Source: Flaccisagitta enflata
Taxonomy: Eukaryota > Chaetognatha > Sagittoidea > Aphragmophora
Length of the DNA: 64,000 nucleotides
Assembly: GCA_965153355.1 (NCBI GenBank)
Contig: OZ231126.1
Coordinates: 22,630,001 to 22,694,000, forward strand
Direction: 5' to 3'
In this document: positions 11,816 through 23,920 of the stretch, piece by piece
How the letters are laid out: each line of letters starts with the position of its first letter
Position numbering within the stretch: the stretch's first letter is position 1
Position numbers and translations under genes: made by a program
Notes under the pieces: generated by a model
Told to the model about the DNA's origin: nothing
The model's database searches: none
Seen by the model: the letters and a program-made list of their open reading frames with translations, nothing else

Positions 11816-14800
11816 GGGGCGGAATCACATGCAGGTGATGGGGGGTTACGAGCCCTAGGGGCCCCCCAAAGGGCCCCTAGGGGGCTCTGAAATGGCCAAA
11901 ACAGTTTTTAGATTGAAAGAATGCTTACTTTTCTGTCCTGTAGGACCCCAATCATACACTGACTTATAAGTCATTCCTATCTAGTGTGGTGAGATATTTG
12001 CAGATGGAAAATAGGGGCATGGGACCCCTAGGGGCCCCTCCTCAGGTCCCCCTTGATCTCAAAAATGGTCAAAATAGTGGAAAACTTGCTAAATTGCTTA
12101 GTTTTCTGCCCTGTGGGACTTTAGAAGTACACTGACTAATCAGTCATTCCCAGTTGGTGTGGTGAAAGATGTGCAGGTGGATAATGGGGGATTGGGATCC
12201 TTAGGGGGCCCCTAAGGGGCCTTCTAAGGCCTGTGGTTTCAAAAATGGCCAAAAAAGCCAAAAAATGAAGAATGGCTTACTTTTCTGCCCTGTTGGACCC
12301 TAGAGGTAAATTGACTTATCAGTCAATCAAATCTAATGTGGTGGATAATAGGGGATTGGGACCCCAAGGGGCCCCCTTTAGGATTCCCAGGGGATCAAAA
12401 ATGCCCAAAAATAGTAAAAGATTACTATTTTTTCCTGCTTCACCCCAATGTAACAGCGCCTTATAAGTCATTGCCATCAAAAGATTTGAAAGGTGTGTAG
12501 ATAACAGGGGCTTTGGACACATAGGGCCCTTAAAGAGTCCTCACACGCAGGTCATCCTAGGGTAATATGATGTCAACAATACCTGTTGCCCTGCTTTGCA
12601 TGATTATGAATTGGAGAGAGAAGCAAGGCAGTGGTGACTTGGTGCCAAAGGGGGCAAATGCTGCAGAACACAGCCTCATGCTATTAATAACAGATGGCGC
12701 TTACATGTGCTGATTTAGGGTCTATGATGGCCTGAGGGCTCCCTGAGGGCCGATTAAAGGCCAGGGTAAGCTTAATGGACCAATTTGAGGCATGACAGGC
12801 TTAAATAGAGACCTGAGCAGGCTGATTTGAGGCCTGAAATAGCTAAATTGAAGCTTTAAAGGGTAGATAAGAAGCCTGAGAGGGCTAATTTGGGGGTGGA
12901 GAGGGTAGATTTGAGGACTGAGAGAGCAGATTTGTGACCTGAGAAAACAGACTAGTGGCTGAAAGGGACAATTTTTGGGCAGAGACCCCAAAGTGACCAA
13001 TGACCTATGCTTTCACACATGATTTTCACCTCCTTCTCCTTTATCCTCCTCCCCCCCCCCTCCCCCTTCAGCTGCAAAGCCAAAATTCTAGCCTCGAGGC
13101 TTAAATCCCAGCCTCAAGTCCAATCGTAGCCACAAGACACCTATTTGAGCATTCAAGCTCCAATCCCAGCCTCAAAATTCCAACCCCAGCCAATCTGAAC
13201 CATACAGCTCCAATCCAGGCCTCCCAGCTCAAATCCGGCCACATGGCTCTAATCCCAGCCTCATAGCTCTAATCCCAGCCTTGAGTCTTTTATCCTAGCC
13301 TCTATACGTGCCCAGCATGGGTTATTGGCTCCTTCGGGATTGCTGCCCTTCTCACCTCCACATCTTACATACACTTAGGGGCAACAGGTACCGCTGACCA
13401 TCTGATGATTTTGCGACTATTCATCCTGGGTTGAGAGGGTTCAGTTCCAGTAGAACAAGTAACATGGGGTGACAGTATCATCGCGGATGGGTGGGCAAGG
13501 GTGTTCAACCCCTATCCACATTCTACTTCCAATGCCAGCCCCATCCCCCACAAACCCATCTGGGAGGCTCAACTTTACTTTTTTCAACAGATGGACAGAC
13601 CAAGGGATGGACTGACAGACGGAAAGAAATAAATGTTGCTCAATTTTCACCAGTTATGGCTATTGAGTCCTAGAGTCTTGTAGGAGGCCTATGAAGTCCC
13701 AGTTTCCTATCAGCCATCTGAATTTCTTCCCTCTCAGACTCAGGCGTGTACAATATTGAGTATTCCCCCCTCTCGCAACACGTCGTGGGGAAGAAAATCA
13801 AATGCAGGGGGGGGGAATAAAATCAAATGCCACTCAACTTTATACACCCCTGGGGTGTGAAATCAAACAAGAAACCTTGTCGGCAAAACCATAGGCTTGC
13901 TATGGGGATATTTTTATTGCCATAGGAAGCCTATAGTTTTGCCGCCATGGTTTAATCTTCAAATTCAGACCTCTACTTGTGGGAAAACCTTCTTATATAA
14001 GACATTTATGCAAAAAACTAGAGTATATCATTTTTTTGAAATTTGACCCCATTTCGTGACCACCCTAGTGTACAATATTGAGTATTCCCCCCTCTCGCAA
14101 CGCGTCGTGTGGACGAAAATCAAATGCAGGGGGGGGGGGAAATAATATCAAATGCCACTCAACTTTATACACCCCTGCTCTCAGTAGTTCACAACAACTG
14201 ATGAGTCATTCTAGATTTCAGATACTACAAAACTTAGACAAAGTTTATTTCTGCCATTTTGGGCTGTTTTAGAGTCTTCAGCAGCTCTGCAGAAGCTTCT
14301 ACTGGATACAATCTTTCATTATCCACTTGCATATTTTTTATCAAAATAAGTAACTATGACTGATGAGTCAGTTTGACTATTTAGTAAGATTAAAGACAAT
14401 TGCTTAATTATTTGGCTCTTTATTCAAGTTTCAAATTTTCCTTGAAATTCTTCAGGGGCCCCTTAGGTTCCCATGCCATCTCTGCCACATCTGCCTTCTG
14501 CCATCTCTGCACATCTCTGCCCTCTGCCATCTCTGCACATCTTTGCCACTAACACCTAAAATGACTGATACCTTGTCAATTTATAGTACAACTGAACAAA
14601 AAAAAAACTTAGTTTAATCTTTAACCCTTTTGGACCATTTTTGAGCCCCTAGGGTTCCCAGTACCCCATCATCCATCTGCTCAATTTTTACCACACTAAG
14701 TCAATGTACAGCTGAGGTACTGCAAGGCAGGATAATCGCAAAAGCGTCAGATGGTCAGTTGTACCTGTTGCCCCTCAAGTTAGTGTATGCTGGATATGGA

Positions 14801-15700
14801 GATGAGAGGGGTAGCGGCCCCAAAGGAGCAAATGACTTATGCTGGGCTAGGATTCAAGCTTTGAGGCTGAGATTTGAGCCACTAGGCTGGGATTGGAGCC
14901 ATCAGGCTTAGATTGCAGCTTCTTTATTGGGGTTGGAAACTTAAGGAGGGGGGACCAGCGTTAAGGCTGGTATTGGAGCCTTGAGGATGGGATTGATAGA
15001 TATTATTGCCACAATTTGAGCCTCAAGGCTTGGATTGGGGCCACAAAGCTGGGATTAGTGCCTCAAGGGTGGGTTTGGAGCCTCAAGGCTGGAACAGGAG
15101 CCAGGGGGGAGGGGAAACAGAGAAGGAAAAGTAGGAGGATAAAATCTCCCATATGTGTGAAAGCACAGGTCATCAGTCTCTTTGGGACTGATTCTCAATA
15201 GCATTATTTTATCTATAGGTCATTTAAGCCATATAAAGCCCCTTGTGACACATACAGGGGCCCCAAGGGATCCCAACCTTACATTATCAATCTGAACAGC
15301 TCCCACTACACTATATTAGAATGGCTGATAAGTCACTGCACCACTAGGTTTGTATAGGATGGAAAAGCATGCATTTTTAAAATTTTTTAGTCATTTTGGC
15401 CATTTTTGTAAACCTTGGGGACTTTGGAGGGGACTTTTGAGGGGCCTTTAAGGGGCATAGGAGTTCCGATACCCCCTTATCCAACTATACATCTCCCACC
15501 ACACAAGAGAGGAGCAACTGATAAATCAGTCTAGTACAGCTTTTCTACAGTGCAAAAAAGAATTTTTTCACTGTTAGAGACATTCTGGCCATTTTTGAGC
15601 CCTTGGGGGCCCTCCAGGGGGCCCTTAGGCCCCTGAACACATCAGAAAGTTGCTCACTTTAAAGCACTATGCTATAAGAGATCTAATGTTTCTTTAAAGG
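11640..15700. mobile_element. Large composite foldback, about 4 kb
   Basis: The left part (11816-12545) has about four tandem units of roughly 180 bp, each with a GGGGCCCC-type hairpin, AAAATGGCCAAAA, a CTGCCCTGTGGGAC-like box and CTGACTTATAAGTCATTCC. The right part (14440-14740 and 15225-15640) carries the same motifs in reverse complement (GGCCATTTTTG, AATGGCTGATAAGTC). Between them lie family D modules (12720-13450, 14750-15200) and two family E copies. Boundaries are approximate. No protein-coding sequence was seen. Confidence 0.6.
13742..14175 (+). repeat. Two family E copies
   Basis: 13742-13860 and 14068-14175 share GTGTACAATATTGAGTATTC, CTCTCGCAAC, GTCGTG, GAAAATCAAATGCAGGGGGG and ATGCCACTCAACTTTATACA. 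They sit in the centre of the 11.6-15.7 kb foldback. Confidence 0.85.
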
Positions 15701-16130
15701 AGGAGAACCTATTTACCATAGAAAACTGATACTTTAAATGACGATTTTAAGCAAATATGTAGCATTACTGAGTACCCATATAAATTCCGCAAAAGCCAGT
15801 ATTGTCAGATAATTTTTTACCATTTTTTTGTTTGAAAATGTTAAAGTAAAGGCCCCTCCATGATTTGCACACTGGGTGGGCATTGTAGTATCAAAATTTT
15901 TGCCTCAGGACTTGGTGGTTCCCCCCCTATTAAGGCCTGGTCAATGACGCATTTAAAAGAAATCAGAAGTTCCGACTCAAATCCATTGAATCATCGAACT
16001 GATATTCGACACATTTTGAGGCCTTCCAAAGAAACCGACGGCGATCAATCTATGCTGGTTCGAGGGAAAAATACGGATGGTCTGAGCTGAGTCAAGCGAA
16101 CTACGTTTAGTGATACGTTTGTAAATCGTT
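15700..16130. other. No gene seen
   Basis: AT-rich then mixed sequence. The 76-residue frame at 15860 shows no recognisable domain. Confidence 0.4.
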
Positions 16131-16740
16131 ACTAGTTGCGTGAACATGACTCTTCAATTCGCTGTGTCGGTCGGTTGCTCGGTAGAATGGGCTCGAATTG
16201 GGCATTACAGTGAAACATTATTTCCAAGCGTTTTTCATGTCCCATTTACATAATTAGAACTCAACTTCATTGGAAAATCGATTAAGACTTCATCTAGGCA
16301 TTCCGTTATCAATGTGTCAGTTGTATAGAATGTCTATGGAAGAAATTTTTCTTTTGACTACTACTATTAATTCTATACAAATAGAGCATTGATTGTGGAA
16401 TGCCTATATCGAGTCCAAATCGATTTTCCAATGAGACTGGACCGTGACTTTGCCAGTGGAACATGAAAAGTGCTTGGAAATAGTGTTTCATTCGAATGCC
16501 CAAATTGAGCCCTCTCTATTGCTCGGTCTGTCAAATCGCACCACTTAACCTTTAAGACCTTTAAAACGTTTTAGCTCATTGTCGAGGTTATTTTGGGAAA
16601 TTTGCTGAAGTCATTCAAGGACAACTGGCATAGTTTTGTCATTTTCAGAATGTCTTTTTTTAGGTGCGCCATAGCACATCTATAAGAGGCTCTGTCCATC
16701 AGTTGGTCGGATGGTGGGTCGGTTTGGCACGCTTGATTGG
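16131..16740 (-). repeat. Family A fragment split by a MITE; family C end
   Basis: 16131-16182 and 16527-16545 are one family A piece (AGTTGCGTGAACATGACTCT, GTGTCGGTCGG, TCTGTCAAAT). 16664-16735 is a family C end (AGGTGCGCCATAGCACATCT, CTATAAGAGGCTCTGTCC). Confidence 0.7.
16183..16518. mobile_element. Palindromic MITE with 8 bp target duplication (hAT-like)
   Basis: The ends TAGAATGGGCTC (left) and GAGCCCTCTCTA (right) are imperfect terminal inverted repeats; the arms pair for roughly 100 bp. The element is flanked by identical TTGCTCGG at 16175-16182 and 16519-16526. It interrupts a family A copy (…GTGTCGGTCGG|TTGCTCGG|TCTGTCAAAT), so the empty site is known. An 8 bp duplication is typical of hAT superfamily transposition. 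No coding capacity; 336 bp. Confidence 0.8.
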
Positions 16741-17457
16741 AAATTGGCAGAAAATGTTTGAAATCAATCAAAAACTCATCTCGATCATCATGGCGTTTCA
16801 TTCATTATCATATTCAGATATGGTTAGGTCTGAATGAGCTTGGGTTAGGTCTCATAGAGCACAGAATAGGGCTAGGGGGATAGAGCTAGGGAAAGGTCTA
16901 GGGAGTGATAACGCCCGTTTTTTTTTTCTTTTTTTCTTTTTGCGTCATTTAAGCCATTTTTTGTTATTTCTAATCTATGAAGTCACTTATTGTAATTTCA
17001 CTAACGGCCCCAGCCTCGCATATCAGACAATAAATAAAGCTCATTCGGATGTCAAGTAAGCGCACGGAACATACAAGTTTTGGCTTTGTTCCCTCATAAT
17101 CAGCATTGACAAGATCGTTGACATGTTTCGTTGACTCATTCCTAATTTGGTTTGTCGTTTTTCATTCAGTACGGATTCCTACAGTAAAACTTTTTTGTAA
17201 CAAAAAGATTGAAAAATCATAACATGAAAAATATTGGTCATGGAAGATTCTGCTTGGCGCCAAATGAAATTGAAATCAAATTTACTTACCCTATCAATTT
17301 TATTTGAGGCCTTCATTCGTTGATTCAGTGCCAGAGTTCCCTCATGAGGAAATGAAAACCATACTTCTCTGTAATATGCTGAAAAGTCGAAGAACGACTT
17401 TAACTTTTTCGCGATAAAGGTAGAAAAAAATGTCTAGTATGGAGTGTAGTGAATAGA
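16741..17457. other. No gene seen
   Basis: A short degenerate GGTTAGGTC/GGGCTAGGG stretch at 16820-16900 and a GAAAAGTCGAAGAACGACTTT piece of family F near 17380. No coding signal. Confidence 0.45.
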
Positions 17458-17972
17458 CAGTCAGTGGACAAAACACTATAGGCATATACATATCACTCCG
17501 CTGGTTTTGATCCAACTCACTGATAGCAAACAGAATGCTGTAAACAACAACTGGTTGTTAAAATTACAGCTGGCTGTTAACTTACAATGTTGGCAAAAAT
17601 TCAACTTTCATCAAATAGAATGAGACCTGCAGATTTATAATCCTGATGAAATTCTGAAAAGTTTGATATGTCACACTTAACACTTTTTTTCAACATTATG
17701 TTATAATTAGATTAAACATTGATAAAAGGTTTTTATTTTCATATAAAAGTATATAGTGTGACACATCAAATTTTTCAAAATTTCATCAGGATTATGAATC
17801 TGCAGGTCTCATTCTATTTGGTGAAAGTTGGATTTTTACCAACTTTGTAACGTAACAGCCGATTATAATTTCAACAACCAGTCGTTGTTTACAGCATTCT
17901 GTTCAACATCTGTGGGTTAGATTAAAACAAACGGAGTGATATATATACCTATTGTGTATTGTCCGCTGACTG
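17458..17972. mobile_element. Long palindromic element, 515 bp
   Basis: Begins CAGTCAGTGGACA and ends TGTCCGCTGACTG; the two halves are reverse complements with scattered mismatches (for example GAATGAGACCTGCAGATT in the left half and its complement near 17795). No clear target duplication. Foldback/MITE type without coding sequence. Confidence 0.75.
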
Positions 17973-18615
17973 TAGAGACGCGCGGTGAAATCGATTTGTT
18001 TGATCATGTTGCAATTTTAAAATAACAATCATTGGCCGGTTTTGCCTATCAAAAAACACCATTTATTGGTTTAAAAGTAATCGGTTACCGCCAGCGCCAT
18101 CTGGAACCGGAAGTCATGTGGCGATCAAAAAGCGCGTCAAGATTGCATCGAAATCATAGCGGAAATGCTCCGCCGCATGACCCTAGTAGTAAAGTATGGA
18201 GTGAAGATGATCGAAGAGGCGTGGCTTATGGACGCATAGTGGTCACCAAAGCAAATGAGGTAGGTGATTCGTCAACTGGTATCATGATTCGCCGAATTGG
18301 GGCATTGATAGGCCATACACTCTACTGTGAAAATAATCAAATGGTACGATGTAATTTGTTGCACTTTAAAGCAGTCTGACCGTCTAATGGTACAGTACAA
18401 CTGTACAAATGGTGTTTTACTGTATACAGTATTCCATATAAGGATACAAAATGAAACCTTATGGCATAGTGATAAGATGTTGTACTTAAGGGGACTGTTC
18501 ATTTGTAAAAGAAGCAAATGTTTGGAGAGGCCTCCCATTAGATGATCTGAGTGCCGATATGCGTCTGGCGATCGTCTCTTGGCATATGCTCTAAAAAACC
18601 TCATTTGTTATATAT
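17973..18615. other. Unassigned, relatively GC-rich stretch
   Basis: 18032-18379 is open in one frame without ATG. An overlapping frame reads DCIEIIAEMLRRMTLVVKYG and ends at a TAG near 18239. Neither has a recognised domain or convincing splice sites. Confidence 0.3.
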
Positions 18616-18723
18616 GTTGCATATGCAACACGTGTTGCATATGCAACACGTGTTGCATATGCAACACGTGTTGCAAATGCAACACGTGTTGCAACTGCGA
18701 CACGTGTTGCATATGCAACACGT
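18616..18723. repeat. Six-copy 18 bp palindromic array with E-boxes
   Basis: Tandem TGTTGCATATGCAACACG units; each unit is itself palindromic (TGTTGCATATGCAACA), and each junction creates CACGTG. Units 4 and 5 vary in the centre (AAATGC, AACTGCGA). Flanked by single-copy-looking AT-rich sequence. Could bind bHLH or C/EBP/Oct-like dimers, or simply be an unstable minisatellite. Confidence 0.85.
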
Positions 18724-20349
18724 TTTTCTGCTCAATACCTTATGTGTTACAAATGCAATACATGACTTAGAGGTTCTAGTGATTACCACTCGAGGGTAGC
18801 AGATAGATTTTTTTCTCAGCAATTTTTTGCGATGTTGACCCTTAGACCTGCAATCAGGGTTTTCAAAGGGTCAAATATGTCATGTTTATGGCTTTTGAAG
18901 GACCAACAAGATGAAATTGATATCTTGTAAGATATGAGCCTCGCTTGTGAACCAAGTAGCAGATCAACAGTTACAGTACATGAACATAGATAAACTCTTC
19001 CTGACATGTCACAACCATTGACCTTTCAAACAACACTCACTCCAAAACTCTAACCAACAACTTCTACCAACAACCCTGATCAACAACTCAAATCAAAAAC
19101 TATATCCAATAACCCCAACCACTGCTCTGACCAGTAGCTCCAACCCCGGCCAACACCTCTTACCCATAACTCTGACCAAATCTGATCCACAACTTCAAAC
19201 TAGAACTCCAACCAACAGCTCCAACCTGCAACGCCAACCTATGTCTGTCAGCAAGAACTCCCACCAACAGCTACCAATAGCTCTTACCATCAACACATAC
19301 AACTCCCACAACTTAAACATCATGTACACTGTTGACCTGCCTAGAATAAAACGTCCTCTATCGATACCAGGATTCCACTCAACCTTTCTCTGAAAGGTCC
19401 TTTCAGTACTCATTTTCAGACAAGCACAACTGTGTGCACAGACGTTTGGCGAGGACGCTAATGAAAGTTGTTTGGCCTCACTTGAGGCAAAGTCATCTTT
19501 TTATTTGTAATGAAATTCTAGACCGAAACAGTAACAGTCAGCAGTATAATAGCTGCCTGCTTGCGGTTGGGCAGGGGCAGTGATTCTAAAACAATTGATA
19601 CTTTGATCAACAGCTATACAGAAAGACTAAGAGAAACAATTAGGTTGGATAAATGGCTTCTTTAGTCGCAAAGGGAGAGGCTGGGGCAGTGATGACAGGC
19701 TTAGCAAGGACTGGGCAGAACCAGTGATTCTAAAATATTCCCGACACTAAATGACAATGTAACTGATTTGGGTGCTTCACATAGCAAAAGTTGGTTACTT
19801 CTTTTCACCCTCTTTACCTAATGTGGAGTGGCTAAATTTAGAACCCTTACCATTTCTATTTCATCAAAAATTGTTTATCTTTTGTTTTTTAGAAAATTGT
19901 TTTTAAGGACCTAATTTGTATAATGCAGTGCGATAAAACAATATGCTGACATTCTTTGAATTAACTTTTACAAATTTTTACTCTTCATAGAATTGTTAAT
20001 CTGCCTTTTCATGAGCTCTTTCATAGCTTATATTCTTATATCTTAGTTTATTTTTACAAATATCATGATTTTCTAAAACAAATAATTGTCCTTTTTGTAA
20101 CAAAACTACACAGGATTTTGCTGAATTCAGGGAAATCTGTGGAAACTTTAGGGCCAAAACAAAAACAGAAGATGAAAGAATTTTGAAAAAATAAAAATGG
20201 TCATCTTTATGATTTTTGCTTCTTCACATTACCCAAGTAGAGCGAAGGGAAACTCCCAACTTTTGCTATGTGAAGCACCCAAGTAATTGATGTACTGGTA
20301 GTTACTGGCATGTTTTAGGAAATAACTTGCCAACTGAGGCCATTATACA
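18724..20349. other. No gene seen; degenerate AACTCCAACCAACA repeat
   Basis: 19020-19320 is a degenerate repeat built on ACCAACAACT / CTCCAACC. 19540-19740 has GGTTGGGCAGGGGCAGTGAT and TGGGCAGAACCAGTGAT, family A-like. The rest is AT-rich with no coding signal. Confidence 0.5.
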
Positions 20350-20845
20350 ATTAGTCATCCGAGGATCGCACATGGTCAGCGGAACATGATGCCCTGTAGT
20401 GGAGTGAGGGAAGGGAAGTTGCCCCATATGGCTGATGTCCTGTAAGACACAGGGGTGAATTTTGAGACGTCCTGGGGCAGATTTGAATTTAGTTCAAAGA
20501 AGCAGATTTGAGGTTGGGGGGGGGCAGGACCTGATTTTAGGCCTGGAGGGTGGATTTGAGGTCTGGAGGGCTGATTTGAGGTCTTGAGGGCAGACATGAG
20601 GTCTGGAGAGCTGACCTGAGCTCTCAAGGGCTAAATTGAGGTCTGAGAGGGCTAATATGAGGGTTCAGAGGGTAAAAATCAAGCCTGAGACTGCAGACTT
20701 GAGGCTCCAATAGCCAAGGGGGGGGCGGAGGACAGATGGACCAATGGAAGGACGAACGGGGGGGGGGACAGAAGGACAGATGGACCAATGGAAGGACGAA
20801 CGGACGGATGGACATCTCAAAATTCCCCCTGTGTCCTACAGGTAA
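20350..20845 (+). repeat. Family D copy
   Basis: TTAGTCATCCGAGGATCGCA, GGTCAGCGGAAC, CTGTAAGACACAGGGGTGAA, then a (GAGGTCTGGAGGGCTGATTT) minisatellite, GGGGGG blocks and a GGACAGATGGACC duplication; ends CCCTGTGTCCTACAGG, inverted relative to the start. Confidence 0.8.
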
Positions 20846-20866
20846 TTTGAACTAGGGAATGATGAT

Positions 20867-21036
20867 TTTTAGTTGCGGACACACGACTCAACACCTTGCA
20901 GTGTCAGTCAGTAGGTCGGTTAGTCGGTGTGTTGGTCGGTCTGTCACATCTTTGAATTTCAGGTGGTTTTCGCATTACAGTACTGCCCCTGCCTAACCGT
21001 CTGCGACTGTCTTGCTGTGTATCCAGCCTTGTTTTT
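20867..21036 (-). repeat. Family A copy
   Basis: TAGTTGCGGACACACGACT, CACCTTGCAGTGTCAG, GGTCGG run, CTGCCCCTGCCTAACCG, TTGCTGTGTATCCAGCCTTG. Confidence 0.82.
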
Positions 21037-21509
21037 GGTGGATGATGCATTGATGCAATAGCGTGATTCACTGAAAAACTAATGTTTTACGGTGTGAATG
21101 TATTTCTACAATATGCTTGCTGTTTCCCGGAAACGTATTCAGCCTTATTTACATCCATTTCGGCAGTGTTAGTTCCCAACGCGTAATAAAGAATGTGATC
21201 AACACGCATAGTTTTCAATGAAGATTTGCACAATCTTTCCGTCTTTACATCAATTTTTCTCGTTTTTGTTCGTTTTGGAACCTGAGAGACGATGATCGAT
21301 GAAAACAAGTATCATATTTGCACTTATATGCAGAAACAAATACAAACACGCGCACACTCAAACACACACACACACAACCGCGCGCACCTGAGTGGAAAAA
21401 AATGCGTTCGTACAATTCTTGGATCATGCGTTACAGACCCACAGATGGACTGAGCGACCTATGAACAGACAGATAGACAAAAGCTTTCATAGATTACACA
21501 GGTTACCCA
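21037..21509. other. No gene seen
   Basis: Mixed sequence with a short CA-rich piece at 21340-21375. No domain or repeat family recognised. Confidence 0.4.
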
Positions 21510-21680
21510 AGTCGCGTGCGGGTGGGAAGGGGCAGTGATGAAATAGACCAGCTAGGCAGTTGGGCAGGAGCTGTAACCCCAAAACCACCCGTAAACGCCA
21601 AAAAAGCGAAGTGTTACCGACCGACAGGCGGACCGACGGACAGAGCGGGTTGTAGAGTCACGTACACGCGACTAGAAATA
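21510..21680 (+). repeat. Family A copy
   Basis: AAGTCGCGTGCGGGTGGG, TTGGGCAGGAGCTGTAA, AAAACCACCCGTAAACGCC, GACAGAGCGGGTTGTAGAG, ACGCGACTAGAAA. Confidence 0.82.
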
Positions 21681-21694
21681 GATATGATAATGAA

Positions 21695-21761
21695 GAAAGA
21701 TGTAGATATAGATCTGAATAATTATAAGACTTGTTAGTTTTTTACAAGACACTCATGCAAG

Positions 21762-21834
<73 letters not shown>

Positions 21835-21919
21835 GCGCGCGCGAAGAATGAAGAAAGATGTAAATATAGATCTGAATAATTATAAGACTTGTTAGTTTTT
21901 TACAAGACACTCATTCAAG

Positions 21920-21990
<71 letters not shown>

Positions 21991-22010
21991 GCGCACACAC
22001 AGACACACTC
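21695..22010. repeat. Tandem duplication with (CA)n
   Basis: GAAGAAAGATGTA…AATATAGATCTG…GACTTGTTAGTTTTTTACAA is present at 21695 and again at 21850, each followed by a (CA)n tract; the unit is about 155 bp. Confidence 0.85.
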
Positions 22011-22151
22011 ACAGACTTACCTGACATCGCCAAACTCCGCTGATGCTGTCTTTATTGCTTGTGTCTTGCCGCCAGACGTGCCTAACTGTAATCGCCGAAT
22101 CATGTATGTACTGTAATCAATGAAAAAGGATCAATTGACCTCCGCAAGCCC

Positions 22152-22248
<97 letters not shown>

Positions 22249-22903
22249 TGTGTGTGTGTGTGTGCACTGTGCATCGTCATCATCAATATCATTGTCATCA
22301 TTGTCATTGTCGTCATCATCGTCATCGTTATCATCATCATCATCATCATCATCATCATCTTCATCATCATCATCATCATCATCAAAATCATCATTGTGAT
22401 CATGATAGGCACTGCACAAGCTTGTCAAGCTATATACAACGTCGAACTGTTAATTTCTGCATCATCATCATCATCATCATCACCATCATCAACCTCATCA
22501 TCATCATCATCTTTGTCATTGTTTTCGTCGTCGTTTTAGTCGTCGTCATGATCGTCGTCGTTGTCATTGTCATCATCATCATCCCGACTGTACCGAGCCA
22601 TTCAGAGGACACTGTTTCACGGCAGAGCTCTGTGGTCGCCGATTGACATAAGATCCGCTTCCCTAGCTCGAGCTTTGCTTCCAATGCCTTTTTTGCTAGG
22701 TATTGATGCGAGATGGGCCTGCAGTTCCCTATCAAAAAATAATTACATTATCGATAAGGGAGGATTTCTTTGTCTCTGTCTTTGTCTCTATCGCTGTCTC
22801 TATCTCTGTCTTCATCTCTTACTCTGTCTCTATCTCTGTCTCTCTTTCTGTCCCTATTTCTGTCTCTGATTCTATCTCTGTGTCCATCTGTCTGTATTTA
22901 TCC

Positions 22904-22976
<73 letters not shown>

Positions 22977-23000
22977 CATCATTTTATTTTGTTTCCGCAA
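22011..23000. repeat. Duplicated microsatellite block, copy 1
   Basis: (GT)n 22152-22264, (ATC)n 22270-22400 and 22460-22580, a unique stretch with CAAGCTTGTCAAGCT and ACTGTACCGAGCCAT, then TATTGATGCGAGATG, TGTCTCTATC repeats and (CT)n 22905-22975. Copy 2 is at 24600-25633. Confidence 0.8.
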
Positions 23001-23004
23001 CTTT

Positions 23005-23222
23005 TTTGGTTGCGGACACGCAACTCTATATGAGGCTTTGTCCGTCCGTCGGTCGGTCTGTCGGTCGGTCGGTCTGTCGGTCATGGTGATCGAGTTGATA
23101 ATGAGCGTTTTTGATACTTTCTTTGTATGTTTGAGTGTTGGACGTGGGTTGGATTGTGGATGGGGGTTGGATGCCCCTGCCCACCCGTCCGCAACAATAT
23201 TGTGACCCCGCGTCACTTGTTA
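23005..23222 (-). repeat. Family B copy
   Basis: GTTGCGGACACGCAACTCTA, ATGAGGCTTTGTCCGTCC, GGTCGG run, ATGGTGATCGAGT, GATGGGGGTTGGATGCCCCT, GTGACCCCGCGTCACTTGTT. Related copies: 37680-37935 and a partial one at 50450-50525. Confidence 0.8.
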
Positions 23223-23540
23223 TCAATAGGTTGATGACAACGGCGACGATTGACGATTAGGCGCAAAACGGTCCGCCCAGACCTAGCCCTTGCTCAGGTT
23301 ACCATTGCGTCCTCCCCCCTCCGCATCGATATAATTTCCCTTTGTTTTTTACCTGCACCTGCATCCATCTTTCTTGACTTGTCTTATCATCTGCGTCTCG
23401 CCATGTTCATCTCCCTGATGTCGATGTCATCAATGCTGAAGTCACCTGCTCAAAGGAAGCAAAAAACAAGGCTGCATACACAAACCCCAGTCAGGAACGA
23501 GTAGCCAGGGGTAGTATAGAAAAAAAATGCTTCCATTTTG
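23223..23540. other. No gene seen
   Basis: Contains TCTCGCCATGTTCATCTCCC, similar to 24820-24850, part of the duplicated block. Confidence 0.4.
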
Positions 23541-23543
23541 AAA

Positions 23544-23836
23544 CAAGGCCGGATACACGGCTACCCTAATCGCGTGCGGGTGGGCAGGGGCAGTGATGGA
23601 GAAGGTCACTAAAGCATTTGCGCAGGAGCAGTAAGCTCAAAACACAAAAAAAAACGCCAAAAGGTATAATGGGGACCAACCACCGACTGACTGACCGATC
23701 AACCGATGGACGGATGGACAAGTAGCATGTGATTAAAAGAGTCACAGACCAACCTGCCGACTGGCCGACTGACACAGCAAGTTATCATCATGAACATGAT
23801 TGTCATCATCAACATTGTCATCATCATCATCATCAA

Positions 23837-23870
<34 letters not shown>

Positions 23871-23920
23871 GTCGTCGTTGTCGTCATCATAATCATCATC
23901 ATCATCATCATCATAATCAT
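23544..23920 (+). repeat. Family A copy followed by (ATC)n
   Basis: AACAAGGCCGGATACACGGC, CGCGTGCGGGTGGGCAGGGG, GCGCAGGAGCAGTAAG, CCGACTGACTGACCGATC; then (ATC)n at 23786-23920. Confidence 0.82.

Noticed and set aside
18032-18379. 115-codon frame and an overlapping helical-looking frame
   Set aside because: Neither has an ATG start, splice sites or a recognised family; two competing frames cannot both be real.
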